From NCBI RefSeq assembly GCF_963678635.1, contig NC_087070.1, positions 33,743,955 through 33,807,954 on the forward strand: a stretch of DNA of 64,000 nucleotides, in the 5' to 3' direction. This document shows positions 42,330 through 53,400 of the stretch, piece by piece. The DNA comes from Symsagittifera roscoffensis (lineage: Eukaryota > Xenacoelomorpha > Acoela > Convolutidae). A program made the translations under genes and the position numbers. The notes beneath the pieces were generated by a model. The model had not been told where the DNA came from. It made no database searches and worked only from the letters and a program-made list of their open reading frames with translations. Within the stretch, counting starts at the first letter, position 1. Each line of letters starts with the position of its first letter.

Positions 42330-42801
42330 AAACAGGAATCTGATGGCTGTATTGATACCTGGATAGACGTGATGAAACTGCATTTTGAAGAGGAGGACTT
42401 GAAAGAAAGACAAGAATGCAGTGCGGTCACCAGCAACCTGGAAGGGACAGCCCTAAACTGCGTGATGGCCATAAAGCAATACCAGCGGGATACAGCTGAG
42501 AAAATCTTTGAAATCTTGTTAAATCGTTTTGGCTCAGGAGTATGAGAACTCAAAGCGATGATGCGCTTCGAGAAACGGAGGCAACGTGAACACGAGAAGA
42601 TAGACATGTTTCTAGTTGATTTGGAGATGTTTAGAAGGCGTAGCCAACCAGATAAGTCAAACAGAAGGGTGAACCTGGCAGTAGCCTCAAAATTCATCGA
42701 TGGCGTGAAAAATGCGCCAACACCAGAGGAGTTGAGACTCAAGTCAAAGGATTATCTTTTACTAAAACCCCCATTGAGATCTGGCTATTACAAAATTAAT
42801 T
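42330..42801 (+). pseudogene. gag: gag capsid-like domain (element C)
   Basis: Capsid-like domain: GCIDTWI-VMKLHFEEEDL (about 42342-42400), SNLEGTALNCVM (about 42430-42468), then MMRFEKRRQREHEKID from 42558. A TGA at 42543-42545 breaks the frame, and about 47 bases present in B at 10433-10478 are lost near 42715. The pattern fits the retrotransposon gag family. Confidence 0.75.
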
Positions 42802-43725
42802 ATGGCAAAAACAATTATAGCTAACCAGGGTAACAATTGGTACAAACCAAGGGACAATATGGACAAGAGACGCTCTTGTGCAAATTGCAGTTCGACGGAC
42901 CATCATGTGTCAGCATGCCCAACCGACAAACAAGGCATGAAAGCAATAGGCTTTAGCCTCGAGGATGAAGATGCATCAGAGGTCGATCATGAAGGTTTCA
43001 TGAGGGGAGTAATTGCGAAATTCGGCCCAAGGTGTTTCTTTTGTAACTTAGAAGGTCATTTTAAATCGGATTATCCACAATTCTGGGATGCTGTGGCGGA
43101 CATCAAGCATCCAAGGCATGAGGAAGCTTTAACGGGTGTGAAAGCCAGCAAGGCTCGCCTGTTGAGTGAAGCCGAGGCACGCAGAAAGGGAAAACCGCAA
43201 GAGCTGGCAACAGAGAAGATGCAGGCAGTAACGGAAGAGATAAGTGAACCGGAACCGTTGACTGCGGCAGATGACTTCAAGATCGACTATAGGGCAGGCG
43301 CGAGGGATGCTCTAAACAGAGTCCAGCAAGAGTTGGTGACGAAGGAGATCGAACAAAAAGAGAAGTTCGAACTAGAGAATGAGAAAATTCAGGAGAAGCT
43401 TAACGCCTTCGAGGCATCATATGTCAAAGAAACGAAAGCACCAAGCAGTTTGAGCATGAAACTAAACGTGATCTCTGGGCAGACGTACGGAACGGTGCCA
43501 CAAGGAAGCAGAACACAGTCAATAATTTCAGTTGCGGGACATCAGGTGATCAGGAACATAAGTGAGCCCTCAGAGTTCACTATGATGCATTTAGACACAT
43601 ATGCAGATTATCTGACACAGGTGGAGCCAAGCACTGAGTCGATGGCTGTGCGAGCGTTGTTGACAACGGATGACCCTCGAACAAAGAAACTCCACGGACG
43701 CTACGTGGAAGTCTACGGACCTTAA
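42802..43725 (+). CDS. gag: gag nucleocapsid, two CCHC knuckles (one mutated), and linker to protease (element C)
   Basis: 307 codons open. Knuckle 1 is complete at 42877-42918 (C-x2-C-x4-H-x4-C). Knuckle 2 at 43033-43074 has its last Cys replaced by Tyr. A charged helical region follows and then a globular stretch up to a TAA at 43723-43725. Together with B this shows the ancestor had two knuckles. The first Met here is not the ancestral start. Confidence 0.82.
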   Translation: MAKTIIANQGNNWYKPRDNMDKRRSCANCSSTDHHVSACPTDKQGMKAIGFSLEDEDASEVDHEGFMRGVIAKFGPRCFFCNLEGHFKSDYPQFWDAVADIKHPRHEEALTGVKASKARLLSEAEARRKGKPQELATEKMQAVTEEISEPEPLTAADDFKIDYRAGARDALNRVQQELVTKEIEQKEKFELENEKIQEKLNAFEASYVKETKAPSSLSMKLNVISGQTYGTVPQGSRTQSIISVAGHQVIRNISEPSEFTMMHLDTYADYLTQVEPSTESMAVRALLTTDDPRTKKLHGRYVEVYGP

Positions 43726-44310
43726 CAAAACGTTGAACGTTGACGGGATAAGTATCTACACTAGGACTTACGTCACAACAGATAGTGACCAAATGGGGCA
43801 GATCTATTTGGGTCAGGAAGAACTTAAGGTCCGCAGAATCGGCCATGATGCCATGATGCCATGATGGAGCAAGATGCAGTACTTATAGGGTACGAGGCAT
43901 TTATGACTGCACATCTACTAGACACCAATGGGAAGAAAATTGGAGTAACAGGACTACTGGATACAGAAGCAGTGGTAAGCGTGATGCCAATAAAGACTTG
44001 GGAAAGAATGGGCTTCACGAGGGAAGATCTAAATCCAAAGAACCTCAGATTGGCAGCCGCCAACCGCGGAGTAATCTACCTGGCCGGAAGGACACCAATA
44101 ACGGTCCTTCACATGGGAGGACGCGATCTTTGGATGAGCTTCCTGGTGGTGAGAACTAAGACGACCCAGACCAATTCATCTTGGGCCGTGATCTTGTCCG
44201 GAATTTCGATATGATGATTGACTTGAACAACGGCCTAATAAGGATTAGAAACCCGCACCGGAAGTATGTTAAGAAACCAGTTAATAGGATAATAATTGAG
44301 AAAACAAGGT
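43726..44310 (+). pseudogene. pol: Aspartic protease of Pol (element C), DTG changed to DTE
   Basis: Open 43861-44214. Full-length compared with B: GLLDT then Glu in place of the catalytic-loop Gly (43960-43968), PIKTWERMG, a flap-side RTPITVLHMGG and a GRDLWMSFLVV segment. The ILGRDF-like C-terminal segment follows in another frame (about 44188). The Gly to Glu change should abolish activity. Confidence 0.82.
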
Positions 44311-44775
44311 ACCAATTTTTTTAGATAGAAAGGTAAAATTTTAGCCGGGACAAGCTGTAATTGCAATTTTTAGGATTAGAAAATCTTTAAGTGATAGTAA
44401 ACAGGTTTGTCTGGTACCCAACCCAAGTAGTCAAAACTCGGTGAGTTTAAGACGGAGCTTTTCAGTAACACGAAGCGGGCTGTGTGCCAGTGTGTTGATG
44501 AACAGACTGGACACCATGGTTACGATCCAGCGTGGAAAGAATCTTGGCTACGCACTGCCAATGAAAACCGACTATGAAGATACACAAAACTTGAAGAGAT
44601 ATAATGTGAAAGACTGCCCAAATCATGCGGATAAGGATAAAATTTTAAAGAGAATTGATGAATATGAATCTGTCATTAAACTGTTTTCAATGAAATCTGA
44701 AACGAATAATCGCTTGTCCAGCTAAGCGATTTTTCTGGAACACCCCTCGTCATATGAACTAGACTCCGACAAAAC
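44311..44775 (+). pseudogene. pol: Protease-RT connecting region (element C)
   Basis: Open at 44441-44725. It contains RRSFSVTRSGLCASVLMNRLDT and YALPMKTDYED, matching B 12090-12400. TAA at 44723-44725 ends the open stretch. No separate domain recognised. Confidence 0.6.
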
Positions 44776-45655
44776 GGTTTTGGCGGAGATAGAACACTTG
44801 AGAAGGAAAATAGGCAAGGGAGATTTTGAATCATTAAGGGCGGTTTTAAATCGGAATGCGGACGTATTTTCAAAACATAAGGCCGACATCGGTTGCTGCA
44901 ACTTCGTCGAACACGAAATAGAAACAGAGGAAGGCGCCATTCCTCATAGGGAAGGCGCAAGGCGAATGATGCCTCATAAATCGGAAGCGTGCCGATCAGA
45001 AATAGAAATGTTGCTCGAATACGACATGATAGAACCCTCAAAATCGCCTTGATCTTGCGGGGTAGTCATGGTCAAGAAGAAAGGGGGCAGTTTAAGTTCT
45101 GTTGCGACTTTCGTTACCTGAACGAAGTGACAATAAAAGATGCGTACCCGATACCGCGAATAGACGAGAGCCTCTCTAAACTTGGTGATGCCAAGTTTTC
45201 CACCACATTGGACTTGGGTTCTGCCTTCTGGCAGGTCCCTTTGCGTAAGAAGGATAGAGATAAGACCGGAATCGCATGCGAGTTGGGATTGTACCAGTGG
45301 AAGAGGATGCCCCTCGGCTTGTGCAACGCAACGGCCACTTTCAAAGACTGATGGCTCAGGCTTTGACCAGAGTACCTAAAAAGTACGGCACTCTTGTGAT
45401 GTGTAACGTGGATGACGTGGTCATAGCAACACCCACCTTGGAAGACCACATTGATTGGCTCAATGAGGTCTTTGTTTGCATGATCAGCGCAGGCTTGAAA
45501 TGCAAACCCTCGAAATGTGAAATCCTTAAGGATTCAATCAAGTATCTGTGAAGAATGGTGGACGTGTATGGCGTAAGGCCGGACCCGGAAGCAGTAGAGG
45601 TTGTGTTGACATGGAAGGCTCCAAGAACGGACACACAACTCATGAGCAATTATAA
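44776..45655 (+). pseudogene. pol: Reverse transcriptase (element C), YVDD changed to NVDD
   Basis: Motifs: IPHREGARRM (about 44937), CDFRYLNEVTIKDAYPIPRIDES (about 45103-45170), TTLDLGSAFWQVPL (45203-45243), QWKRMPLGLCNATATF (45297-45345), then NVDD at 45405-45416 in place of YVDD, and LEDHIDWLNEVF. A TGA at 45050-45052, one-base losses near 45095 and 45345, and TGA at 45549-45551 break the frame. LDLGSAFW is better preserved than in B. Confidence 0.93.
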
Positions 45656-46330
45656 CCGTGAGTTCGTAAAAGGATACACAGACAAGGTGTACCCCATGCA
45701 GAAACTGATGCGCAACAAAGGAAAAAAGTTCGAATGGAACGAAGAAGCTCATGCTGCCTTCGAGAAGATGAAGCAGGAACTGTGCGAAGCGCCAGTACTA
45801 GGCATGCCTACAGAGAAAGGCATGTATGTTCTTGACACAGATGCATCAGTAGTGGCCATCTCAGGAATACTGCATCAGGAGCAGGAGTGGAATGGGAGAA
45901 CAGTTCTCCGTCCCATTGCATATGGCAGTAAAGTGGTGAGGGACACTGAAATGAAAAATGGTGCACCAAAGCCAAAAACTTTTGCAGTGATCGCATTCGT
46001 GGAGAGGTACCGCGCATACTTAGGAAGCGCTCCCTTTAAGCTACGAGTGGACAACAGAGCGTTATCCTGGTTGAAGACGTTCTCGATGGACCAGAGCTAT
46101 ATTTTCGGTGGTTAGTCAGGCTAGACGGCTACCACATGATAATCGAGCACAGGATGCGTGACAAATTACGAGTGCTGACAGCCTCAGCAATAAGACTGGG
46201 TTTTATGAAAGACTAGAACAGAAGCAAGCCAATCAGTCAGGCGGAAATCAAGGAAGGGTTCTCGTTTCTGAACAAAGAAACTTATTAGGCGCTTCCCTTT
46301 ACGAGATGGTTGGACAAATCTGGACATCCA
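45656..46330 (+). pseudogene. pol: RT connection and RNase H (element C)
   Basis: Open 45555-46115. KGYTDKVYPMQKLM, then RNase H with YVLDTDAS (45828-45851), GRTVLRPIAYGSKV, a Glu-less AP-PKTFAVIAF segment, RAYLGSAPFKLRVDNRALSWL with the Asp of RVDN, and a damaged C-terminal segment (DKLRVLTAS) beyond a frameshift near 46105. B keeps the intact DKHQNADSLS end. Confidence 0.87.
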
Positions 46331-47690
46331 AGTCCGGGACACCCTGAGTTACCGGTGGAAAAGGCAGCAGAAATAAGATCTTAACAAAGAAGGACCCGCC
46401 CGGTGCCTTTGGATCTGTTGCTATGTTCGAACCTGGTCCAACAGGAACTCTCACGTATGAACATAAACAGCCTCTCATTGCTGGATAAAAGGGTGCAGGT
46501 CACACGGCAAGTGATGCAAATGCTGGGTGAATTTTTGGAGAGAGAAGTGACTGGAGATGACCCCGAGTGGGCAGCAGCCATGGCATCGCTAACGGTTAGT
46601 GAGAAAATAAAGATTAAGCCATCAAGACGACAACACAAGGAAAATGAAAGGGATTGTAGGACAATAGTTCAGCAACTAGTGTCCCCGATACCCCAAAACG
46701 TCTTGACAAGTACATCATCAAACGAAAAGAACAGGTGAAAGGGACACAAAGGAAAACCGTCACCTTTGAGGATCAGGATCAGAAAGGCGAAGAGGTTGAG
46801 CAAAACCTGGGGCAAGAAAGTTTGTCCTGGGAGAAGGATGTTGATGAGAACAGGCGAGTTTATCAGCAAGACCCGGGACAAGAAAGTTTGTCCGCGGAGT
46901 CAGGTGTAGAGGAAAATGTTTAAGGTGAGGAACAAGGCCTGGAGGATAAAATTTTGTTCGGGGAGTTCAGATGGATGAGCAGAGCGCATAAAACTGACCA
47001 CGAAGAAGAAACATGCTCAATGGCAGATTCCTCCATTGATGACAACTCAGGAATTCAGGAATTGACACCTATTCAGACAGGAACTCGACCACGCGATTGG
47101 AATTGTCAGAGCTAGCGATCCGCACATTACTAGTGGAGACTCGAGCAACAGACTTGGATAGAGAGGTATATCAAGACCCTGACAGTGATCGCTACCTGCT
47201 ACGTAGCGAAAAAATCTTTGACAACGCAGCTGATGATCTAGAAACAATAGCGGTATCGAAACGATCGATGAGTTTGTTGCCACAGAAAGAAGTAGTGAGG
47301 ACTGATCTTCAACCCTTCAGGCAAGAGACAGAACCATTGGCGAAAATTTGTTGCGTGAAGATGGAAGATGACACGCAACAGCCCGATGAAACAAATAGTC
47401 ATTTGAGGGTCATGAAGACGTACTTGAAGGCGAGATACAGACACTCAGACCTACTAAAGGGACAAAGAAAAGACCGCATGACGAGTAACTTGAAAAGGCG
47501 GATCGAAATTGGAACACCAGACAAAGGTGACCTGGAGGAAGACAGTTACCGTATTCTGAGACAGTACTTTATGCAAAAAGAAGGAAGGTTATATCTGAAC
47601 AAGGAGGGGATTGTGGCTTGTAAGAGAAAAGAAGAAGACAAAGTCCTGTACAAATACAACGCGATAGTGTTGCCGCAACTCTATCAGACA
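46331..47690 (+). pseudogene. pol: Long RNase H-integrase linker (element C)
   Basis: Pieces 46403-46738, 46735-46923 and 47097-47690. The middle piece has two spaced GQESLS motifs (about 46810 and 46875), with a third, diverged form near 46930, suggesting a short internal repeat. The last piece (EEDSYRILRQYFMQKEGRL) leads straight into integrase. Its first 1.1 kb has no counterpart in the gypsy elements I know. Confidence 0.6.
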
Positions 47691-48335
47691 GAATTTTTTG
47701 TTCAGCTCGCAGGACCAGATGGGCCATCAGGGAATCGACAAAGTATACCAGAGGATCCTGAAGAAGCACTTTGAGTGGCCTGGGATGAAGAAGGCATGCG
47801 AGAAGTGGGTAACCGCATGTATGTCATGTCAACAGGTCAAGGATCCAAGGGAATTGCGATTTCCCTTGCAGTCGATTGATCCATCTGAATTCAACGAGGT
47901 CGTGCAGATTGGCCACCAGAAAATACTTATGACAGACAGTGGCTATAATCAGGTCTTGGTCATGATAGACCGCTTCACGAAGTATGCAGAGGCCTTACCC
48001 TGCATAACTGCATCAGCAGAAGAGACGTGCGATCATCTAATCAATACGTGGATAGCGAGACATGGTTGTCCGATGACGTTTAAATCGGCTAATGGAACAG
48101 CTTTCGTGGGAAAACTTACAAAAGAGCTCATTGGACGCTCACAGGTGGCTCAAGCTCTTTCCACGACATACCATCCCCAGACGAATGGCTTAGTGGAAAG
48201 ACAAAATCGGACGATTGTTCCAGGTAAATGACCGATTGGGACAGATACCTTCCACAGAAGATGGGAGCTTACAACAGCACGCAATACTCCACCACCGGAG
48301 TTAGTCCACATAAGAAAACATAGTCTACGTAAGGG
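47691..48335 (+). pseudogene. pol: Integrase (element C), catalytic residues mutated
   Basis: Inserts element DNA into the host genome. The zinc finger is partly kept: GH-QG at 47722, and CMSC at 47818-47829; the usual first His two codons before QMGH appears as Gln. Core: the first catalytic Asp place reads VQIGHQ (Gly at 47911-47913). The second reads SANG, not SDNG (Ala at 48088-48090). The Glu is present (LVERQNR, 48196-48198). A frameshift at about 47700 and a TGA at 48229 break the frame, and some 90 bases or more seem to be lost near 48320. The first-Asp call is an inference from family patterns. Confidence 0.9.
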
Positions 48336-48337
48336 AT

Positions 48338-48628
48338 GTGATTAGACATCAACAAGAACTAAACGACTTGTGTAGACGGAACACTCAGCAGGCACAGTCA
48401 AGGCAGAGGAAAAGGTTCGATAAAAAGGCAGCTGGTGCAAAAGCTTACTTGGTAGGAGACTACGTATGGGTATTTCAAAACGTTATACCACCGAAAGGAA
48501 CGAAAAAGCGCCTAAAGAAATGGAGGGGACCCTTCATGATTAAACAAGTGCACCAGGAGGGACGTTTTCATAGACTGAGTACTGGCCGAGCCGATCATTA
48601 CGAAAACATTAAGTCACACAAACCATGA
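48338..48628 (+). CDS. pol: Integrase C-terminal GPY/F module (element C)
   Basis: 96 codons open. A Gln/Arg-rich helix (RRNTQQAQSRQRKRFDKKA) leads into the GPY/F module: GDYVWVF, KRLKKWRGPFMI (about 48508-48543), then a YENIK end. This DNA-binding-like module follows the catalytic core in many gypsy integrases. No chromodomain follows. The whole is missing from B. Confidence 0.85.
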   Translation: MIRHQQELNDLCRRNTQQAQSRQRKRFDKKAAGAKAYLVGDYVWVFQNVIPPKGTKKRLKKWRGPFMIKQVHQEGRFHRLSTGRADHYENIKSHKP

Positions 48629-49150
48629 AGACGTCCCAAACCAGATGAAGAAACCTTACCCTAGGTAGAAAAGGACTGGCAAGACCCCGAACAGATGGAG
48701 GTCCCCAAAAATTTGGAACCAGATCTTCCGTTTACAACACAGACTCGACAAAGTGACAGGACAAGGCTCACGAAGAAATACAATCCTTACGGAGATGACT
48801 TCGTAGTGGACAGAATAGATCTGAAGAAGATAGTGGAAGAATTGGTGGTTTAGAAGAAATAACCGTGTCACAGGACACCGACATAGTCGATGACCAAAAC
48901 GAGGAGTGGATCGATGACCGGTCTAAAGCTGAGGTAGAATTCGACAACGAGCAACAGCGATCTTACGAACATGACTTGACGAAATTGCGTGCCTTGAAAT
49001 GGCTGAATGAATTGACGTCGGACCCGAAGGAGGCCAGTGTCACGATTCAAGATGTAGACCGAGATAGCATGAAATACATAAAAATTGAAAGGGATTATAC
49101 TTCCTGGGGCTGCCCAGGAAGGGCAATTACTCATTCCTGCATCCAACCTC
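48629..49150 (+). pseudogene. pol: C-terminal end of Pol (element C)
   Basis: Matches B 15370-15867. An acidic stretch (VDDQNEEWIDDRSKAEVEFD, about 48886-48945) and LTSDPKEASVTIQDVDRD follow stops at 48663 and 48851. In C the reading runs on without the pol stop used in B (open 49085-49279), possibly because of a small frame change near 49105. Confidence 0.6.
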
Positions 49151-49153
49151 GAT

Positions 49154-49799
49154 TTAATATCCGGTATGCAATTGACGGGGACCTCGATGGATATTTTTGT
49201 CCGGGGAGTGGGGGTAGAACTTAACCACACTCGAAAAATTATTGATAAAAAAATTAAGAATAACAAGAGAGACAGGTGATCTAGAAGCAGAAACAGACGA
49301 TGATCCTAAGAAACCGGACATAGGGAGAGTAGTCGAGTCATCTTTTAACTTGCCAAATGAGTACTCAAATAGCATTATATTGACATATAATAATTTTATA
49401 CTTACAAATAGGACATGTGCGATAGCGATCACAGCGGACATGAGTTGTAGGACAGCGTTAGCAGCGGATTTTCAGAGAGATTATAAAAACATAGAATTCC
49501 TCTGGAAGCGAAGACCAGGAATAGGAGGCATAGTAGCCTTGCCCCCAGCGGCATCGCAGATACCGGGAAAGTATTTATGCTTCTTGGTGACGAGGGCGAC
49601 GGAGAAGCGGCATCTGGACCCGGAAAACCTTGTCTTGTCCTTGACGAGACTGGGAGACTTTCTTGAGGCAGTATACGACCCGAACCGAGGACGACTGAGT
49701 CCACGGGAATAAATTTACAAGGAGTCACTGATACACGTAATCTTTTCGGACACTTACATACAAGTATACTTACATAAGAAATTTTATTTGAGTATAGGC
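49154..49799 (+). pseudogene. Macro-domain gene (element C), frameshifted
   Basis: ATG at 49166 matches 15876 in B. An extra C near 49230 shifts the frame, so the domain is read from 49242 to about 49712. Conserved with B: CAIAITADMS, ALAADF, GIGGIVALPPA, KYLCFLVTRATEKRH, LVLSLTRLGDFL, VYDPNRGRL. About 20 bases (VEKEVKNFSLP) are lost near 49668 and TAA stands at 49710. The close protein match next to broken frames indicates that the domain was under selection in the ancestor. Confidence 0.78.
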
Positions 49800-50155
49800 T
49801 GAGTTTAGGTTGCATGCAGGAAAGTGTCATAAATGTGATGTGTGTTATTTCATTAAGACCCTGGATACAAATGATTAGTGACCATGAATAACCGAATGAC
49901 AATCTTAGGAGTAGATCCAAAGTTTGGAGTGTCCATTCTTAGGTCGAATTCCAAAACTTTAGCGATAACTCGATTTTAATATATTTCAAGATCAAAATCT
50001 TTTTATCTGACTGTTTTAAAAAATTTTTAATAAAAAATTAGAACAATGCAGACAATTTTGATATTCGTGACTTCTTTTCTATATCCTTATTGATCGTTTA
50101 ATCGTTCATCAAATTTCAATTGACACAAACTGATAATAAAAATGAATTTAATGAG
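49800..50155 (+). other. Non-coding gap between macro and SGNH genes (element C)
   Basis: Matches 16518-16920. The TG-rich tract of B is shortened here. No coding region is seen. Confidence 0.5.
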
Positions 50156-51232
50156 ATGGACAAATTCGATTTGAATGAATTGATGGACAAGCGGAGGCAT
50201 ATGTGGGACCGATGATAGATGCGATCTATCGTCGGCTGATGGATCGAGACTTCGCTAGTCATAGATCGAGACGTGGTAGTCATTTTGCTGGTCGCCTTAA
50301 TAAACATCTTAGGGCATGATAACCGTGGGGACAGCCCCATGGAAGTCTTATTGATGGTCGCATATGGAGAAAGAGGATTACTAGACCGCCCAAACTTGAG
50401 GATAATGACGTGGAGAAACGGAGCTCTCTCAGGAAATGACTTGGCGAGCAAGCCTGGATTGGGAAGTTCCAGGACCTACCAACCAGGTGAGATGCCTCTG
50501 CCAACCAAGCCTAGGCCTGGTTTGAGAAGAATGCATCAGGAGATGAACAGCGAGACTGCCTCGTCTAGCTCACAACTGAAAATAGCTGTGCCATCAAAGA
50601 GGGCGAGAGTAGAAGATCAGACGAATGAAACCATGCAAGACCTCAACGGAACAATAGAAGAACCGGAGAAGACCAGAAGGGAGCTAGATCAAGTGACGAA
50701 GACTATGCTCAGTGTAGAAGAAGACAGGGATATGTGGAAGAAACTATTTGAAGATTGTACCAAGAAACAGGGTCAAGAAAGAGAACGCTTGAGGCAAGAA
50801 TATAAAGAGCAATCGGAACGGCTGGCGTTGACGTTGGCAGTGGAAAAAGTGATACCTGCAAGGAATGTTCCTCGTGGGCAGTCCCCGATAGAGCTCCTGA
50901 CGCCTCGCGAACTAAGTCAGACAACGGAGGTGCGACCCGCAACTACGACAGGGAGAGTAACAATCTCGGACCCTAGTGATACCCTAGGTGACTCAGTCAG
51001 AATAGGCGACACGGGCAAAGTGGAACTCTCCCAAGAAACGATAAAGAAAACGGGAGTTGACAGTGTCACGTTACCAGTGAAGACATCTAGAGCCCCTGAG
51101 AGGAAAATAAAAGAAATGCAAATGAAGAAAGAGTCCCGAGTGTTTGACGTGCAGAAGAACAACCAGGTGAAAAATATTTTCACAGGAGTTCCGGAAGCTG
51201 ATCCGCGAGCCTGCTTTAATCGATCGACCTAG
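50156..51232 (+). CDS. N-terminal coiled-coil part of the SGNH protein (element C)
   Basis: ATG at 50156 gives MDKFDLNELMD; an early frameshift follows, and from 50273 to 51232 one frame of 319 codons is open. It contains a strong coiled coil (about 50640-50840; RQEYKEQSERLALTLAVEKV at its end), a polar disordered stretch, and a conserved KNNQVKN-FTGVP-ADPRACFNRST segment just before the SGNH domain. TAG at 51230-51232 separates it from the hydrolase domain. Confidence 0.65.
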
Positions 51233-51500
51233 AGTCCGCCGATAAACATGCAACAACCGCCGCTTGGGACATCTCATTTGATACTGGGTGACAGTTTGGT
51301 GTGAGTTCTCCAAACCTGAGAACCTCTTGGATCACCACGGTGATGGCCTTCTGAGGTGCAACGATAGCCCAGCTATTTCAAATGGTGGAGCTAATGAACC
51401 CAAGGAGGATCCCTAACATAATGATCCTGATAGGGACGAACAACGTATCTAGAGGCTCATATGAGGAAGAGGCACAATGGGAATTGATGATGGTGTGGAA
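51233..51500 (+). pseudogene. SGNH hydrolase domain (element C), truncated but with Ser nucleophile
   Basis: Block I is LGDSL, with GDS at 51287-51295, so the Ser lost in B is kept. A TGA two codons later and frame changes follow. GTNN (block III) is at 51433-51444. At about 51498 the sequence jumps to FAADA, matching B 19063, so about 715 bases with block V (DGIH) are missing. The domain cannot be active here. Confidence 0.8.
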
Positions 51501-51860
51501 GGTTTGCAGCAGATGCCATAAGGATGTTAAATGGAGCGAGACTATCCATCAACGGACTGTATTTAATCACAGGCGTGGACTGGTTGATAGCAGCTGGCAT
51601 AAATTTCAGCTCCATAACCGCCTTGAGATTCGCTGATTTAGAGGGACTGCCCTCAAACAATACAATGGGTCCAGTAAGTGCAAGACCTTTGCAAGATTTG
51701 AAATTGAATCATGGTGAAGCAATCGAGAAGAAAGGCCCGGAAGATTCTTGACAACGAGGGCACCAAGGTCACGTAAAAGATAGAGTGTACCCGAATCAAG
51801 TCAGTCACTCAAGAAGGCGATGTTCAGAGATATGGTGGGATGAAGGCGATTAGGAAAGAC
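51501..51860 (+). pseudogene. Unrecognised linker after the SGNH domain (element C)
   Basis: Open 51524-51751: LNGARLSINGLYLITGVDWLIAAG, then LRFADLEGLPSNNTMGPVSARPL. Matches B 19070-19270 with a better preserved frame in the second half. Then a loss of about 50 bases and frameshifts occur near 51750-51850. No family recognised. Confidence 0.5.
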
Positions 51861-52560
51861 CATCTTTGCAGCGTATGATAAAGCAGAATTGAGAAAAGCA
51901 AAGATTATGATAGTTGCGAACTCAGACTTCGTACATACCTCCAAGTCTCTGTTTTGGCCTGACGTTATAATGTTGGCAGCGGTCGACCTGGACCTAATGT
52001 AGTCGGTGTCAATGGCAATCGGGGAAAAACGACTGACGAAATTGAACCTGATCACGATAGTATTTGGCGGCAGAAATGACCATCTACACAGAAAGGGTTT
52101 CCTGAGCAGACTCAGAGAGCCGACAACGGCAGAAGACGCGGTATGGCCAGCGATGAAGGATATCCTCGAATCAATGGGTGAAGTAGTGGACACGCTGAAA
52201 GAAGGTACCTTCCCCAAGATAACACCGAGAGCCTTGTTTGCACTGTCGCCGGGATATGCACATCTCCCGGATGGACTGAAGTTTGTATACGCGATGCTCT
52301 CGGAAGGGAAGTATGATGTGATCATATCTGCCCCAAATCGCGGAATAGAGATGGAGAACCTAAGACCACTTAGCGCGGAATTACCTGCATTGTGGTCTGA
52401 CATCTCGAATGCGATGCGAGGATTTAAGGAACATTCTTAGCACATGTTAGTGTTAGACGAATTACTGGGGTTGGAACTGTCCAACTTGAGCCGACAACTT
52501 AAACTAAAACCAGGAATTGACGATGACCATCGAGTAATTGTAGCGATGTCTAACAACTTA
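51861..52560 (+). pseudogene. Possible second, divergent SGNH-like domain (element C)
   Basis: Open 52006-52440, preceded by SKSLFWPDVIMLAAVDLDLM in the same frame up to a TAG at 52000. GRND at 52069-52080 and DGLKF at 52270-52284 match the block III and block V places. A TAG at 52438 follows; then LDELLGLELSNLSRQLKLKPG continues. See the element B entry for the limits of this call. Confidence 0.4.
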
Positions 52561-53400
52561 TGGTTCCGAGGATTGGAAATAAAGGAGGAAGGAGGAAGAA
52601 GGAGGAAATCTAAGGAGACGAGATCTCACTTGGAAGCGATGGTCCTGAGAAAGAAACCAGAGGCTAACAAGTGGCTGCACCTGATCCCTCGAGTAGCGGC
52701 ATTGGGCGCGGATTCTTTTGAGCAAGGCCCAGTAATGATCAGGAAGATCCATGCCTATTTAGTGAAGGAGGTGAACCTGGCCGAAAATGCTGAAGAGAAA
52801 CCAGCCGAGTTCGTAAACAGAGTGTGCCAAGTTACCCTGGAAGATTTCTGGACACAGAATGTAAAGGGAGAAGAAGGCTTTGACGGGACTGACAGCATGC
52901 TGGAAGGGTTAGGAGTCGAATGGACCGCGCCCTTCTTGGCAAAACTTTACCCATCGTTTTCTCGATACCTGATAGAGCAGTCGTAGAAGTAACGATCGTT
53001 GAACTACTAGCCCTGTTCGTGACGTTAGGAGCAGAAAACTTCGTGAGAGGACCAGTGATACTGCTCACCGAAGGAGTGCAGAATTGGCGACTAGATCGAC
53101 TTCGAACGTTAATTGCGATAACGCACGGAAACTTGGGAGGATTGATGAATCTGACACGCTACCCTGAGCAGATGAGGGAGAGCGTGAGGAGATTCGACGT
53201 GAAGCGACCCATGGGTTCCTGGACCAAGAAAGGAGATCTGCGACATACTCTTATCCATCATCTCCTGCAGCAAAATCGCTTTGGAACAGGAGAGGATGAG
53301 ACGATTCAGATGGAGGCAGACGTGCGACGTCATGCTGGGGCATGCCCCTGTTCACTGATCTGAGCCTGACTATGAGGACCAATCCCTTAGCGCTGATCAG
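52561..53400 (+). pseudogene. Unrecognised helical protein region (element C)
   Basis: Open 52444-52986 and 52920-53363, matching B 20160-21040. Highly conserved at about 52676-52830 even at the nucleotide level. A frameshift at about 52975 and a TGA at 53361 break it. The segment equivalent to B 21060-21400 is mostly missing. Confidence 0.55.

Noticed and set aside
48640-49140. Chromodomain after integrase
   Set aside because: The region is acidic and lacks the aromatic cage pattern; only the GPY/F module is recognisable.
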